Assembly: GCF_008704715.1 (NCBI RefSeq)
Contig: NZ_CP023689.1
Span: forward strand, 9,848,099-9,912,098
Reading direction: 5' to 3'
Length of the DNA: 64,000 bases
From: Streptomyces chartreusis
Lineage (GTDB): Bacteria > Actinomycetota > Actinomycetes > Streptomycetales > Streptomycetaceae
In this document: positions 1 to 9,409 of the stretch, piece after piece
Layout of the letters: the number at the start of each line of letters is the position of its first letter
How positions within the stretch are numbered: position 1 is the stretch's first letter
The notes under the pieces: model-generated
The model's input: the letters and a program-made list of their open reading frames with translations, nothing else
Told to the model about the DNA's origin: nothing
The model's database searches: none
Translations under genes and position numbers: made by a program

Positions 1-474
1 ATGCAGAGCGGCGGTGCCGGGCGCGTCGACTCGTTGGTCCGGACACCGGGGGCGGGCATTGGCCGGTGAGGGCTGGGTCGCGTTGCCCCCGATCGGTGAT
101 CTCGGAGTCGCAGGTGGCTGACAGCGCATCGGGGGAAGTGTCGAATAGCAAGGCGTCATCGCGACCGGAGCGGGCCGGCTCGCCACGGAAGGTGTGCACC
201 AGGGGGACCGCGTCAGGGCTTTGCCACGGTCGCCCAGTGCCGCCCTGGAGCTGGCCCCCGCGCCAGCGCGCGGTCATTCGCCGCTGCCTCATGATTCGCG
301 GGTCGCGTACCGGCAGTCCGACCTCCGTGTGCCAGGCTGTGGCGCTTAGTGAATCGGTCGCCGGGGCGTAGGCACACGACCTCTTCGATGGCGCTGTGGC
401 GGTCATACCCGTCGTCCTTCCGTCCGCGCCGAAGATGGTCAATTCGACGCTACGGAACCGCCGTCAGTCCCGCG
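1..474. other. No supported gene
   Basis: Several overlapping open frames exist on both strands, as expected at this GC content. None has a convincing ribosome binding site, a recognisable motif or consistent third-position bias. It may hold the end of a gene lying outside the window. I annotate nothing here. Confidence 0.4.
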
Positions 475-1188
475 TCATCCTGGCGTCATCCCCACCCGTC
501 GGGGCGGGAGCATGCGGGCGAACGCGGGGGAGGGCTCGACGCCCAACTCGTCGTGCAACAGGCACCGGAACGCGTGGTAGTGACGCAGAGCTTCAGCGAG
601 ATTGTCCTCGGCGAGATGAGCCGAGACGACCGCGCGATGGGCGCTTTCGCGGAGGGGCTCGCTGCGGACGCTTGCCCATGCGGCCTCCAGCGCCAGCGCG
701 GGCTTCCCCTGCCGGGTCAAGGACTCGGCGAGCGCGTCGAGCGCGTGCAGGCGCAACTGACGCAGGCGCTCACGTTCCAGAAGCACCCAGTCCTCGTCCC
801 AGCCCGGCAGCAGGTCCTCGCCGGACAGCATGGCTAGCGTCGGACCGCCGTTGAGCGGACGCTCGCACTCCTGTATGAGGTCGAGTGCCGTTTCGGCGAG
901 GGCGTGCACGTCCACATACAGGTCCGCTGCGGGCAGGAGATAGTCGCCGCAGCAGCGCATCAGCGGCGGGTCGCTGCGAGGCAGTTTCCAAAGGGTGGTG
1001 CGCAGGCTGCCTCGAGCGTGCTCCTCGGATACCTCCGGCCACAGCGTTCCGGCCAGGACAGTGCGCGACACCCGGCCTCGGAGCCCCACGAACGCCATCA
1101 ACCTCTGGCCGTTGCGGCACAACTCGACGGCCTCGGACCCGAATTCCAGTCGGAACGGGCCGAGCAGGCGCAGCTGAGGGAGAGACAC
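475..1188 (-). CDS. SARP-type (BTAD) transcriptional activator
   Basis: Predicted DNA-binding regulator of 237 residues. The first ~90 residues have the winged-helix pattern of the OmpR-like domain of Streptomyces antibiotic regulatory proteins, opening with 'LPQLRLLGPFRLEFG'. Residues ~100-230 fit a bacterial transcriptional activation domain of helical repeats ending 'HDELGVEPSPA', a characteristic BTAD ending. I chose the GTG at 1188 because it puts the family's N-terminal strand at the start; an upstream GTG at 1275 would add 29 unlikely residues. There is no ATPase or TPR extension, so it is a small SARP. It points away from the injection-system operon, whose control is its most likely job, though that is inferred from position only. 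Confidence 0.8.
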   Translation of the reverse strand: MSLPQLRLLGPFRLEFGSEAVELCRNGQRLMAFVGLRGRVSRTVLAGTLWPEVSEEHARGSLRTTLWKLPRSDPPLMRCCGDYLLPAADLYVDVHALAETALDLIQECERPLNGGPTLAMLSGEDLLPGWDEDWVLLERERLRQLRLHALDALAESLTRQGKPALALEAAWASVRSEPLRESAHRAVVSAHLAEDNLAEALRHYHAFRCLLHDELGVEPSPAFARMLPPRRVGMTPG

Positions 1189-1354
1189 CAATTTGATCGC
1201 CTGGCGTGCGGGCGCGCTACAGCGCGGAATCGTGCCGTGCACTTCGAGGGGTAGGCGCGTGCTCCGAAGAAGCACGCAGTTATCAGTTTCAGACGTTCGA
1301 ACACGTGGTGCAACCTGGCAAGGTCGAGGCCCAGGCGTGCTTTGCTATGGGCCT

Positions 1355-2104
1355 CTACGCGTGGACCTGCGCCAGTGCGGTGAGGATGCGGCGGGTCTTG
1401 TTATCGGGGTTCTCGGAAAGCGTCACCCCGCGCTCCCGCACCGCGTCATTCAGCTTTCGCTGCTTGCGCTCGGCCCGCACCGCGAGTTCCTCGGCGTTGT
1501 CGCCGTCTTTGGGCTTCACCCGTATCGACGCCTCCAAGAAACCCAGACCGGCCACTGACCATGCCTCCAGGTCCACGTCCAGGTCATCGAGCGGAACGTC
1601 GTCGAACTTCGTCGAGCGAACCGGGCCCAGCGCGACCAGCCCATCGAGCCGGACTGACGGAGTGCAGGCGCGCAGGAACTGGTCCTGCACGGCGTCGATC
1701 GCCGCTGCGGGATCGCCACCGGGTGCCGTCGCGCTGGACAGCGCTCCGGGCGTGTGATCATGCACCAGAGAGGCGGCCAGCACATGTCCACTCGATGACC
1801 AGTCCTCCTCGATCTTGTACGTGAACGGCTCCGCCTCGAACGGATCAGAGAACCTGCCGACGAGCTGCTCCCGGCTGCATGGCCGCAACTTGGCGGTCAG
1901 GTCGTCCTGACCGCCACCAGTCCTGAAACGCAGGATCACGCCGCCGTCCAGTAGGGGCACCCGCCCCGCGGCGATGCCGTCCCGGTCCTCCGCGAACCAG
2001 ATGCGACGCACGGTCATCGGACGACCCGATGTGCCGAGGGCCGACAGCGCCGCTGCCACGTCGCCCTCGACGTTCACCTTTATCTCGATCGGCAACAAGC
2101 CCAT
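1355..2104 (-). CDS. Hypothetical protein, possible CYTH-like fold
   Basis: A protein of 249 residues. The start is the ATG at 2104, preceded by a strong GGGAGG ribosome binding site 6-7 bases upstream. The N-terminus 'LPIEIKVNVEGD' and the following alternation of strands with charged residues resemble CYTH-type triphosphate tunnel proteins (an E-x-K opening, then 'VILRFR' and 'LTAKLRP'). The match is by eye and the full set of tunnel residues was not confirmed. It lies between the SARP gene and the divergent injection-system operon and may be co-transcribed with the SARP gene (166 bases apart). It could equally be an uncharacterised accessory of the injection system. Confidence 0.6.
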   Translation of the reverse strand: MGLLPIEIKVNVEGDVAAALSALGTSGRPMTVRRIWFAEDRDGIAAGRVPLLDGGVILRFRTGGGQDDLTAKLRPCSREQLVGRFSDPFEAEPFTYKIEEDWSSSGHVLAASLVHDHTPGALSSATAPGGDPAAAIDAVQDQFLRACTPSVRLDGLVALGPVRSTKFDDVPLDDLDVDLEAWSVAGLGFLEASIRVKPKDGDNAEELAVRAERKQRKLNDAVRERGVTLSENPDNKTRRILTALAQVHA

Positions 2105-2822
2105 CGCGATCCTCCCGCATTGCTTCCCGGATGCCGCGGCGACCGAGTCGGTTCGAACGCATCGGTTCCTCGCCGGCAACCTCCGAAGTACGGTGCCCCA
2201 ATTGGTGGATCTCATCCGGGGCGTGTCAGCTGCCCAGCGATGCTCGGCATCTGTCCTGTTTTCAGGCTATCCACACCACGGTCGAGTCGCAGTCCGGGTG
2301 CCGACCGCCCGGCCTGGCCTTGTCGCTGACCCGCGTTGAGATGACCCGCGAGTGTCCCTGACGAGTGGTCAGGGCCCCGGGCCCGGCTGCGTCGGCCTCT
2401 GCGATCACAGTGGCTTCGGTAGTGGCCGTGAACCGAGCCGGTCCGTCATCTCAGAGGGCGAGGGGATGAAGTCCGGCACCCGTCTTCGGCGGCAACCCTC
2501 CCACAATTCGTAGTCGAAATGTTGCGCACAGTGATGGGGTGCGCGAAGGGTGTGGTTGAACGTGAGACCGAAAGCGAGACGGAGGGGCCTTGAACGGCGA
2601 AGTCCTGATGCGACTTCAGCCGAAGCCGAGATGCGACCGCCATTCCCACGGCCTACGCTTCAAGAGGCGGCAGTCATATGTCAGCAGCATCTCTGACCAC
2701 AGCGTCCGGGAGAGCTGCCGGCGACGCCGCACTCGACGACTCCGCGTCGGCCGATCGGCCGGGGATCGTCTCAACAGTTCTCCGCTCGCCATGCAGTCTG
2801 CTTGACACGTCGGAAGCAAGAC
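2105..2822. other. Divergent intergenic region upstream of the injection-system operon
   Basis: About 720 bases between the leftward hypothetical gene and the first rightward operon gene. It should carry both promoters. Open frames run through it, including an in-frame extension of the sheath gene, but they lack ribosome binding sites and recognisable sequence. A TTGACA at 2802-2807 is too close to the first start codon at 2823 to be an obvious -35 box for it. Confidence 0.4.
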
Positions 2823-3650
2823 ATGAATGGATTCGCCGACCGGCTCATGATCCGGTATCAGGATCCGGTCAAAGTCGACGAGCTTCTGGTCCCCCTCGAG
2901 GATGCCGGCATGACTCGGGTCAGGACCCTGTTGGCCGCAGTCTACGAACCGGGGGTTCTGGAGGTCCGGTCAACGGGGGCGCCCTTGGTGACGGGGCGTC
3001 ATTTCCAGGTCCCCATCACGGTGCCGCTCACCGTCCGGGGCAGTTGGGAGAAGGTTCTGCCCGCAGCCGAACGGGCCCGGACCGATTTCGAGATCCCTTC
3101 GACGACGCCTGCGCACTGGATCGACCTGGCCCTGGACATGTTCGTGCCGACGCAGGTGGCGCCGACATCCGGCGCGCTCGAAGCGATCGGCTCCGAGGCG
3201 GTCGCCCGGCTCACCGAGGACGACTTCGTGGCAAAGTTCGGCCGGACGGGACTCGACGAACTTCTTCGTCTGACCGGCGCTGCCGACTTTGGAGAGCTCC
3301 AAGCCAACTCGGCACGCCTGTACGAGTTGCGCTACGCCGAGCCGGCGCCGTTCGATCCGGCCGCGCCGGCTCGCCGCTTCCGGCTTCGGGTCTCGGTGCT
3401 GTTCTTCGCAGACTTCGATCTTGCGGCCGCACTGCGCAGGTTGGTCAGCAGCAGACACGCGCTGGATCAGGTGAGCGCGCGGCCCGACGCGTACGACGGG
3501 GGCGAACTGCTCGCCGCCAGTGCCTGGCTCGCGGTGTTCCCCGCACCGCCCCAGACGCCGGACCCGGCATCGGTGACCGAGGAGCAGGTGTCCGACGTGC
3601 TGGCGGCCGAGGGCTTCGTGGCCGCATTCGAAGACCTGAGCACCCAGTGA
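2823..3650 (+). CDS. Hypothetical protein, first gene of the injection-system operon
   Basis: A 275-residue protein I do not recognise. The ATG at 2823 has GGAAG about seven bases upstream; an in-frame TTG at 2802 would add seven residues. It is a mixed alpha/beta, acidic, soluble protein with no signal peptide or membrane segment. The middle contains 'VTGRHFQVPITVPLTVRGSW', which looks like a beta-rich region. Forty-seven bases separate it from the sheath gene, so it is probably co-transcribed and could be a chaperone, cap/terminator or regulatory component of the particle. That role rests on context alone. Confidence 0.65.
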   Translation: MNGFADRLMIRYQDPVKVDELLVPLEDAGMTRVRTLLAAVYEPGVLEVRSTGAPLVTGRHFQVPITVPLTVRGSWEKVLPAAERARTDFEIPSTTPAHWIDLALDMFVPTQVAPTSGALEAIGSEAVARLTEDDFVAKFGRTGLDELLRLTGAADFGELQANSARLYELRYAEPAPFDPAAPARRFRLRVSVLFFADFDLAAALRRLVSSRHALDQVSARPDAYDGGELLAASAWLAVFPAPPQTPDPASVTEEQVSDVLAAEGFVAAFEDLSTQ

Positions 3651-3697
3651 GGCGGACAGCGTGCACAGAAAGACACATCTCACGTGAGGAGCGGTCG

Positions 3698-5014
3698 ATG
3701 CCGGTCAAGTACATCACCGTCGAACCCAGGAGCGATCTGTTCGCTCCTGCCACGAGGGCCTTCGGCGACATCGCCGTCGTAGGCAAGGGCGGCATCGGTA
3801 CCGACAAGTCGCCCGCCAAGGACTTTTCGTCGCCCGACGAGGCGGCGAAGGCATATCCGGGCGGCACCACCAAGCTGGCGGTGAAGGCCGAAGTTGGCAA
3901 GAACACGATTGTCGTCCCGCTCGCGGTGTCGAGCGTGCCCCCGGGCACGGTGTTGCGCATCGGGGCGGAGGCGGACGAGGAGGAGCGCACGGTCACGAAG
4001 GTTGCCGCTGCGGCGGCACCCCCCAACGCGTCCGAACTGACCTTGGACCAGGTGTTGAAGAGGGACCACGAGGCTCAGGCATCGGTACGCCAGCGAGGTA
4101 CCGAGCTGGAACGAGCCATCGGCATCGCGTTCCGGCAGTCGCCGCCACCGACCAAAGTGTGGGGCGTCCAAGTGGACTTCGACACACCGCAATGGGCGGA
4201 GGCGTTCCGGGATGAGGTGGCGAAGCTGGATGTCCAGATCGTGACACTGGCCAACACCCCGCTCAACGACGGCAACAGGCCGGCGGTGGAAGAACTGGCG
4301 AAGCACGTGGCCGGGCCCCAGGGAGACGGCAAAGAACGCATCGGAGTGGCGATGCTCGACCGCGCACTCACCGCGGAGCAGGCGGTCCGGCTGAACCAAC
4401 AACCCGTGAAGAACGAGCGGATGTTCCTGGTGGCCCACAAGTCCGACGACGATGTGGCTGCAGCTGCCGCCGGGGTCATCGCCGGGCAACGGCCGCACAT
4501 CTCGATGCTGCTGAAACCGATCAGCATCTCGATGCCCGACACATTCTCCGAGTCGGACATCGACAAGTTCGTGGACGGCCGGATCAACTGGATAACCAGG
4601 CCGGTGCTGATCCCAGGCGGCGCGCTGTACCTGGGTGAGGGCCTCACCGCGGACAGCAGTGGCAACAAGGCCTACGTCGACACGGTCCGCACGCTGGACG
4701 ACGTCAACTTCCGGATCAAGGCATCCCTGATCCAGGGGATCGGGAACCTGCGGGTCAGCCGCGTCGGGCTGCGCTCCGTCCAGACGCTGGTCGAATCGGT
4801 CCTGTCGCCCTTGGTGCTCCAGGAGGTCATCGAGGACTTCAGTGTGGTGATTCCACTGCTCACGCTGTTCGACAGGGACGAGTCGACGTTGACTCCCGCG
4901 GAGCGCCAACAGATCAAGGAAGCCCGCAGCAGCCGGGTCGTGCCCATGAGCGTGGTCGTGGTCTACGCGGGCGCCATTCACCGGCTCACCATCGGCCTCG
5001 TCTTCACCGGGTGA
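3698..5014 (+). CDS. Contractile tail sheath protein
   Basis: A 438-residue protein read as the sheath subunit that stacks around the inner tube and contracts to drive it into a target. The start is the ATG at 3698 with GTGAGGAG upstream; a long in-frame extension back to 2678 is antisense-type noise. The opening 'FGDIAVVGKGG', an early insertion with a beta-rich stretch (residues ~50-110), a region where one subunit addresses a partner, and the C-terminal domain 'VDGRINWITRPVLIPGGALYLGEG' followed by 'LIQGIGNLRVSRVGLRSVQ' fit sheath proteins of contractile injection systems. It is followed 19 bases later by a tube-like gene, the order used by phage tails and eCIS. Confidence 0.85.
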   Translation: MPVKYITVEPRSDLFAPATRAFGDIAVVGKGGIGTDKSPAKDFSSPDEAAKAYPGGTTKLAVKAEVGKNTIVVPLAVSSVPPGTVLRIGAEADEEERTVTKVAAAAAPPNASELTLDQVLKRDHEAQASVRQRGTELERAIGIAFRQSPPPTKVWGVQVDFDTPQWAEAFRDEVAKLDVQIVTLANTPLNDGNRPAVEELAKHVAGPQGDGKERIGVAMLDRALTAEQAVRLNQQPVKNERMFLVAHKSDDDVAAAAAGVIAGQRPHISMLLKPISISMPDTFSESDIDKFVDGRINWITRPVLIPGGALYLGEGLTADSSGNKAYVDTVRTLDDVNFRIKASLIQGIGNLRVSRVGLRSVQTLVESVLSPLVLQEVIEDFSVVIPLLTLFDRDESTLTPAERQQIKEARSSRVVPMSVVVVYAGAIHRLTIGLVFTG

Positions 5015-5033
5015 ACAAGGGAGCTGACAGATC

Positions 5034-5435
5034 ATGCCCGGAGCCAAGTGGGACACCCGACTGGCAGTGACGCGGGACGGAGAGCCGGTCACGCCCATCG
5101 ACTCGTTCAACCCCACCTTCAACGTCCCAGTCCAGCCGCTGCACTCGCTGGAAGCGGACAACGTCGCCTACGTGGTCCAGCCCAAGGCCTTCACGTTCAC
5201 GATGGCCGTCAAGGCGATCGGGCCACCGGTCGCGACCCTTACTGACATGGCGCTGAATCACTCCAAGTTCGCCATCAGTGTCCAGCAGCAGACCGGCGAC
5301 GACTGGTCGTTCCAGTCCATCGCCTTCACTGACTGCTACATCACCTCGGCCGCCAGCACCGTAGTGGTCGACGGCGCCCCCACCACCACCTTCAACTGCA
5401 TCTGCCTGCAGACCACTGCCAGTCGTAACGCCTAG
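5034..5435 (+). CDS. Inner tube protein
   Basis: A 133-residue beta-rich protein immediately downstream of the sheath gene. Size, position and content fit the hexameric inner-tube subunit (T4 gp19 / Afp1-like): long strands such as 'AFTFTMAVKAIG', a loop with 'NHSKFAISVQQQ', and a C-terminal strand pair with Thr/Val-rich sequence. It would form the tube propelled by sheath contraction. It has its own ribosome binding site (AAGGGAGCT, eight bases before the ATG). The tube assignment comes from size, order and secondary-structure pattern, because tube sequences diverge strongly. Confidence 0.75.
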   Translation: MPGAKWDTRLAVTRDGEPVTPIDSFNPTFNVPVQPLHSLEADNVAYVVQPKAFTFTMAVKAIGPPVATLTDMALNHSKFAISVQQQTGDDWSFQSIAFTDCYITSAASTVVVDGAPTTTFNCICLQTTASRNA

Positions 5436-5455
5436 CAGGGCGCGCGGAGGCCGTC

Positions 5456-5635
5456 ATGTCGATCCCCGACGAGGAACACGTCCCATCTCCTCAGGACCCC
5501 GACACCCTGATGGCGGAGTCCCAGGTCGACTACTACTTCCCGGTCGAGGTGGTCCTGGTCGGGGACAGCACGCAGGAGATGAAGGACGACATCGTCCAGG
5601 ACGTCTGGAACGCGCTCTACCGCGCGCTGGGCTGA
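5456..5635 (+). CDS. 59-residue protein sharing a motif with the effector N-terminus
   Basis: A very short gene with a clear GGAGG ribosome binding site six bases before its ATG, lying between the tube gene and the large effector gene. After a loose acidic start, residues ~25-59 contain 'YYFPVEVVLVGDSTQEM' and then an amphipathic helix ending 'VWNALYRALG'. The same pattern (YFP, a hydrophobic strand, Gly, then a helix with V--AL---) opens the next gene's product. By position it could be the small tail chaperone-type gene or a cargo adaptor. No family was recognised with certainty. The next start codon is 27 bases after its stop. Confidence 0.7.
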   Translation: MSIPDEEHVPSPQDPDTLMAESQVDYYFPVEVVLVGDSTQEMKDDIVQDVWNALYRALG

Positions 5636-5662
5636 GCGGTGGCCGGAATCCGAGGAGCAGTG

Positions 5663-8600
5663 ATGCCGCGCAGAGTGTGCTACTTCCCGATCACGGTAAG
5701 GATCGGAGAACTGGCGGAACCACAGCTCGAGGAACTCGGGCGAGCCGTCGGCACGGCACTCACCGCCCGCATGGACGCGGCGCGACACCAACTGCACGCC
5801 GCAGCCGCGGGACAGGGCGACGCGCAGTTCAGCGTCCGGCCGCACCTGCCTGAGTCCGTGCACTTCGACGGCGACCCCGGTGAGGACCGTCGGCACGCGC
5901 TGGAACGGGTACTGCTCGACGCCGTCGCCTGCGCCGTCGCCGCTCTGCAGCCCTCCGAGGGGCTGCCCACCCCGGCTTCGTCGCCCGGAGCATTGGTTCT
6001 GGCCGAGCCGGTTCGGACGGTCGCCACGGGCATCGAGGACTCCACGACCGTCGGTGACGTCGGTGACGCCGACAGCGTCGATGACACTGCAGGCACCGCG
6101 GAATTGATTGCCCCCTCGAACGCTGAGGTCACGGACGGACACTACGGCAGCCTGCGGCTCGCCATGGCGCTGCCGGGCGATGTCGTGGACGCTGAGGACC
6201 TGCCGAGGACCTCGACCGGGCACGGCCCGGAACCCGTTCGTCTGCCGGAGGCCGCCGCGGTGCCCACGGCGTCGGCCCCGTCTGCCGCCGCGCCCACCGG
6301 GCCCGCGCCCACCGGGCCCGCGCCCACCGGGCCCGCGCCCGCCGAGCCGGAGCAGTCCGGCGCAGCGCCGCCCGCACTCGAGCCCGCGACCTTGGCCCGA
6401 CCGGACCGGTCCGAAGAGCCGGGCAAGCCACCAGCAGCCGAGCCGGAGACTCGTGAGTCGGCAAAGGACGAAGTGGCCGCAGGTCCCAGCGTGTTTGAGG
6501 GGCACGTAGTGATGCACCTTCTCGGCGGCCGGGTGGTGACCGTCGGAGGAGCCGACCGCCATGTCAGGGCCTCCAGCATGATCAGGGCGGTCCAACTTGG
6601 CGCGGGCATCTTCGGCACCCAGTCGTTCGTCATTCTGGAGGGTCCGGTGGGGGAGCCGGACAGTCGACTCTGGGCGCTCGCCACCACACCCACGGTCTCG
6701 GACAGGGAGCTGAAGCGCATTGCCGAGGGGTGGCCGCTCAAGGGCGGCGACCTGCAGATGGTCACCGTCGGCGGCGGAGAGGTTCTCAGAAGCGTGATCG
6801 ACGATGCCGGCCGACGTTACGTCGTTCACACAGTGGTCTCCAAGGAGGGGAACTTCCTGACCCCCGATCCGGCTGCCGGCACCCGGCTGGCCGAGCGACT
6901 GCGCACGGGAGGACCGAAGCTCGCGCCGGCCAAAGCTCGGGAGCTGGTCTTCGGCGACCTGGACGAACTCGTCGAGCAAGTACTGGAGGGTGCAGACGAC
7001 CGCCTCCAGGAAGCGGCCGACCGCCTGGCGCTCCTCGGCGTGGTCGCCTTCTCCCTGGTCGACTGGCAGACGAAGGCCCGCTACCTGGAGGTCCTGGTGC
7101 AGGCCTGGACATGGGAGAAGCACGAACTCGCGATCGTCGAGATCATGCGGTCGCTGGAAAGCATCGCAGAACTGGACGCCGTACGAGCCGTGCTGGCCCA
7201 ACACAAGATCGACGAACAGCTCTTCCGGGACGTCGGAGACACCCTGTGGAGCCTGCTCACGACGGTTGGCGAGCGCTTCGGGAACCACCGCCGGTTCACC
7301 GTGGGCGAGCTGTCGACGCTGTTCGACGAGGCGTTCCAGACCCCGCCGGAGGTACGCGAGTCGCTCCGGCGCAGCGTGCTGGAGGGCGGCACGCTACGGC
7401 TGGGCATGTCGGTGCTGCTGCAGATCGAATCGGCAGCGGTGGCGGTCGTGGACATGCTCCTCGGGATGATCGAGGGCCTGGCGCTGATGGTGAGCAGGCC
7501 GGCCCAGATGATCGAAGGGCTCGGGCAGCTCGTACGGCTGCTGCTGATGTTCGAGCTGGCAGGTCTCGGCTACCGGCCCGCGCAGGCGGAATGCGCCGAG
7601 GTGGTCAAGCACATCGGCCCCCAACTGGTCCATGGACTTCAGGGCGCGGCCCTGCTGCACATCGGGGAGAGGGTCATTGCCAAGATCAAGTGGGCCGTCG
7701 TGGTCGAGGTCGGATCCTGGTTCGTCGGCTTCGGAGAGATCAAGGCGGCGGCTGCCGCGGTCGGACTCACCGAGAAGCTGGCGCTGGTGCTCCGCATCCT
7801 CACAACGCTCGGCAAGGTGGCCGAAACTGCCGAGGGCGAGGTGGTCGCGGCGCGACTGGTGCGGCTCGCCACGGCGATGCGAGCCGGCAGCGACGTGTTG
7901 CGGGTCGTCAAGGAGGACAAGGACATCCTGGCGCTGCTCTACCACCTGCCGGTCGACGACCAGCGCCGGCTGGTCTCGATGCTGGAGCGGTTCGAGGTGC
8001 GAGAGGGCAGCACACTGGCCGAGCTGGCCGCGCATCCGGAACTGGGACCCGCCCTTGAGGCGGCGCAGCGCAAGACCGAACTCCTGCACACCTTCGCCAT
8101 GAAGTCGGGCGGCCTCTCGGAGGAACTGGGCCGCGCCTTCCGTCACCTGGCGGGCCCGCACGGCTTCGACACGCCGGAACTCGCCCGGCTCGCCGCCATG
8201 CTGGAGGACGGTGAGGGCAGCGTGCTGCTGGCGACCATGGAGCACATCGGACTTCCGCGGATCGGGCCGGGCCGCGAGGTCGAGCTGGACCTCCTGACCG
8301 TGCTCGCGTCCAAGCGGATGCGGATGGACGCTGTCCGGGAAGTCGGCTTCGACGTGGTGCGGGCGGCCGTCACCAGATCTGCGGGCGACGTCCGTCTGCT
8401 GGACGCCATCTTGCTGGACCTCGCACGCCTTCGGAACGAAGCCCGTGAGGGCGACCGCATGGCCGAATACGCCGAGTTGCTGTCCCGGCTGACCCAGGAC
8501 GATCCGGTGGCCTGGAGCCGCGTGGCCGGCGGTGCGGCCATGCGGGCGGGCGACGCGGCAGGCGCGGCGCAGCGAGCGGTGGTTCTGGAGCGGATCACCG

Positions 8601-9409
8601 CCCTCAGGGGCCGCTACCAGCAGGGCGCGGTGGAATCGGCCGTCATCAAGCGGCTCCTGGACGGACTGGTACGGCGGTCCCGCAAGGATCCCTGGCTGGT
8701 GACGGAGATCCTCGACCGGTTCGAGGCCCGACGCCTGGATCGCGCCGGAAGCTACGCCGACGAGGCGGACCTCGCCGCGGCCTGGAAGGACGCCGAGAAG
8801 TGGGCGGGTCACGACGAGCGGGCGCTGCTCCACGAGCCGGACGAGGTACCACCGGACGCCCTGAGCCTGAGCGAGCAGCGGCACCAGCGCACCACTCAGG
8901 GTGGTCGGCCGTCGCAGGAACTGGCGGACAACATGGCGCGTGCCCACAACCCGCGTCCGCCGGGCCACGAGACGCATCACATAGTGCCGGAGGGTGACCC
9001 GCGTGCCGAAATCGCCCGCCGCATCCTCGACGAGGCGGGGATCGCATGGCGCAACGCCGCCGAGAACGGGATCCACCTGCCCCGCACGTCCCTGGACCCA
9101 CGCACTGTCCCTCAGGCCTACACACGCCACCCCACGCTGCACACCGATGCGTACTACAAGGAACTGACCCTCCGGCTGATCGAGGCCAAGCACAACGGCA
9201 CCGTCCGCGAGACCCTCGCCGCGATCGGGGAGGAGCTGCTGAACGGCCAGTTCTTCCATGTCGAGGACAACGCCACCAAGGGGCAGCGGTTCGCCGAGCT
9301 GCTCATGGAGCAACGAGCGGACATCGACTGGCTGACGGACGAAGAGTTCCTCGACATCGTCGAGGCCGCCGACCGTCGCACCACGAGAGCGAGCAGGAGC
9401 AAGCCATGA
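5663..9409 (+). CDS. Large injection-system cargo or tape-measure-position protein with C-terminal AHH nuclease
   Basis: A 1,248-residue protein. The ATG at 5663 has GAGGAG upstream; a GTG at 5639 is a weaker alternative. Residues ~5-35 hold the YFP-strand-helix motif shared with the preceding small protein. Residues ~100-275 are a Pro/Ala-rich linker with PTGPA repeats. Residues ~285-1060 form a conserved-looking, mainly helical core with a hydrophobic stretch around residues 585-680. The C-terminus holds an AHH-type nuclease signature: 'GHETHHIVP' (residues ~1101-1109), 'AENGIHLP', and 'HPTLHTDAYYKEL'. AHH domains are established nuclease toxins of polymorphic toxin systems. The gene sits where phages place the tape measure, so it may be tape measure and toxin at once, or a cargo. 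No immunity gene is evident. Its stop overlaps the next start. Confidence 0.8.
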   Translation: MPRRVCYFPITVRIGELAEPQLEELGRAVGTALTARMDAARHQLHAAAAGQGDAQFSVRPHLPESVHFDGDPGEDRRHALERVLLDAVACAVAALQPSEGLPTPASSPGALVLAEPVRTVATGIEDSTTVGDVGDADSVDDTAGTAELIAPSNAEVTDGHYGSLRLAMALPGDVVDAEDLPRTSTGHGPEPVRLPEAAAVPTASAPSAAAPTGPAPTGPAPTGPAPAEPEQSGAAPPALEPATLARPDRSEEPGKPPAAEPETRESAKDEVAAGPSVFEGHVVMHLLGGRVVTVGGADRHVRASSMIRAVQLGAGIFGTQSFVILEGPVGEPDSRLWALATTPTVSDRELKRIAEGWPLKGGDLQMVTVGGGEVLRSVIDDAGRRYVVHTVVSKEGNFLTPDPAAGTRLAERLRTGGPKLAPAKARELVFGDLDELVEQVLEGADDRLQEAADRLALLGVVAFSLVDWQTKARYLEVLVQAWTWEKHELAIVEIMRSLESIAELDAVRAVLAQHKIDEQLFRDVGDTLWSLLTTVGERFGNHRRFTVGELSTLFDEAFQTPPEVRESLRRSVLEGGTLRLGMSVLLQIESAAVAVVDMLLGMIEGLALMVSRPAQMIEGLGQLVRLLLMFELAGLGYRPAQAECAEVVKHIGPQLVHGLQGAALLHIGERVIAKIKWAVVVEVGSWFVGFGEIKAAAAAVGLTEKLALVLRILTTLGKVAETAEGEVVAARLVRLATAMRAGSDVLRVVKEDKDILALLYHLPVDDQRRLVSMLERFEVREGSTLAELAAHPELGPALEAAQRKTELLHTFAMKSGGLSEELGRAFRHLAGPHGFDTPELARLAAMLEDGEGSVLLATMEHIGLPRIGPGREVELDLLTVLASKRMRMDAVREVGFDVVRAAVTRSAGDVRLLDAILLDLARLRNEAREGDRMAEYAELLSRLTQDDPVAWSRVAGGAAMRAGDAAGAAQRAVVLERITALRGRYQQGAVESAVIKRLLDGLVRRSRKDPWLVTEILDRFEARRLDRAGSYADEADLAAAWKDAEKWAGHDERALLHEPDEVPPDALSLSEQRHQRTTQGGRPSQELADNMARAHNPRPPGHETHHIVPEGDPRAEIARRILDEAGIAWRNAAENGIHLPRTSLDPRTVPQAYTRHPTLHTDAYYKELTLRLIEAKHNGTVRETLAAIGEELLNGQFFHVEDNATKGQRFAELLMEQRADIDWLTDEEFLDIVEAADRRTTRASRSKP
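6290..6339 (+). repeat. 15-bp tandem repeat coding for PTGPA
   Basis: Three and a partial fourth copy of a 15-base GC-only unit in frame with the large effector gene. It encodes repeated Pro-Thr-Gly-Pro-Ala within the flexible linker between the N-terminal motif and the helical core. Its copy number is likely to vary between strains. Confidence 0.85.

Noticed and set aside
2678..3697. In-frame extension that would make the sheath protein ~780 residues long
   Set aside because: It overlaps the well-supported gene at 2823-3650, has no sheath-like sequence, and the ATG at 3698 has a strong ribosome binding site.
7394..9313. 639-codon open frame on the minus strand
   Set aside because: Antisense to the AHH effector gene; shadow-frame composition.
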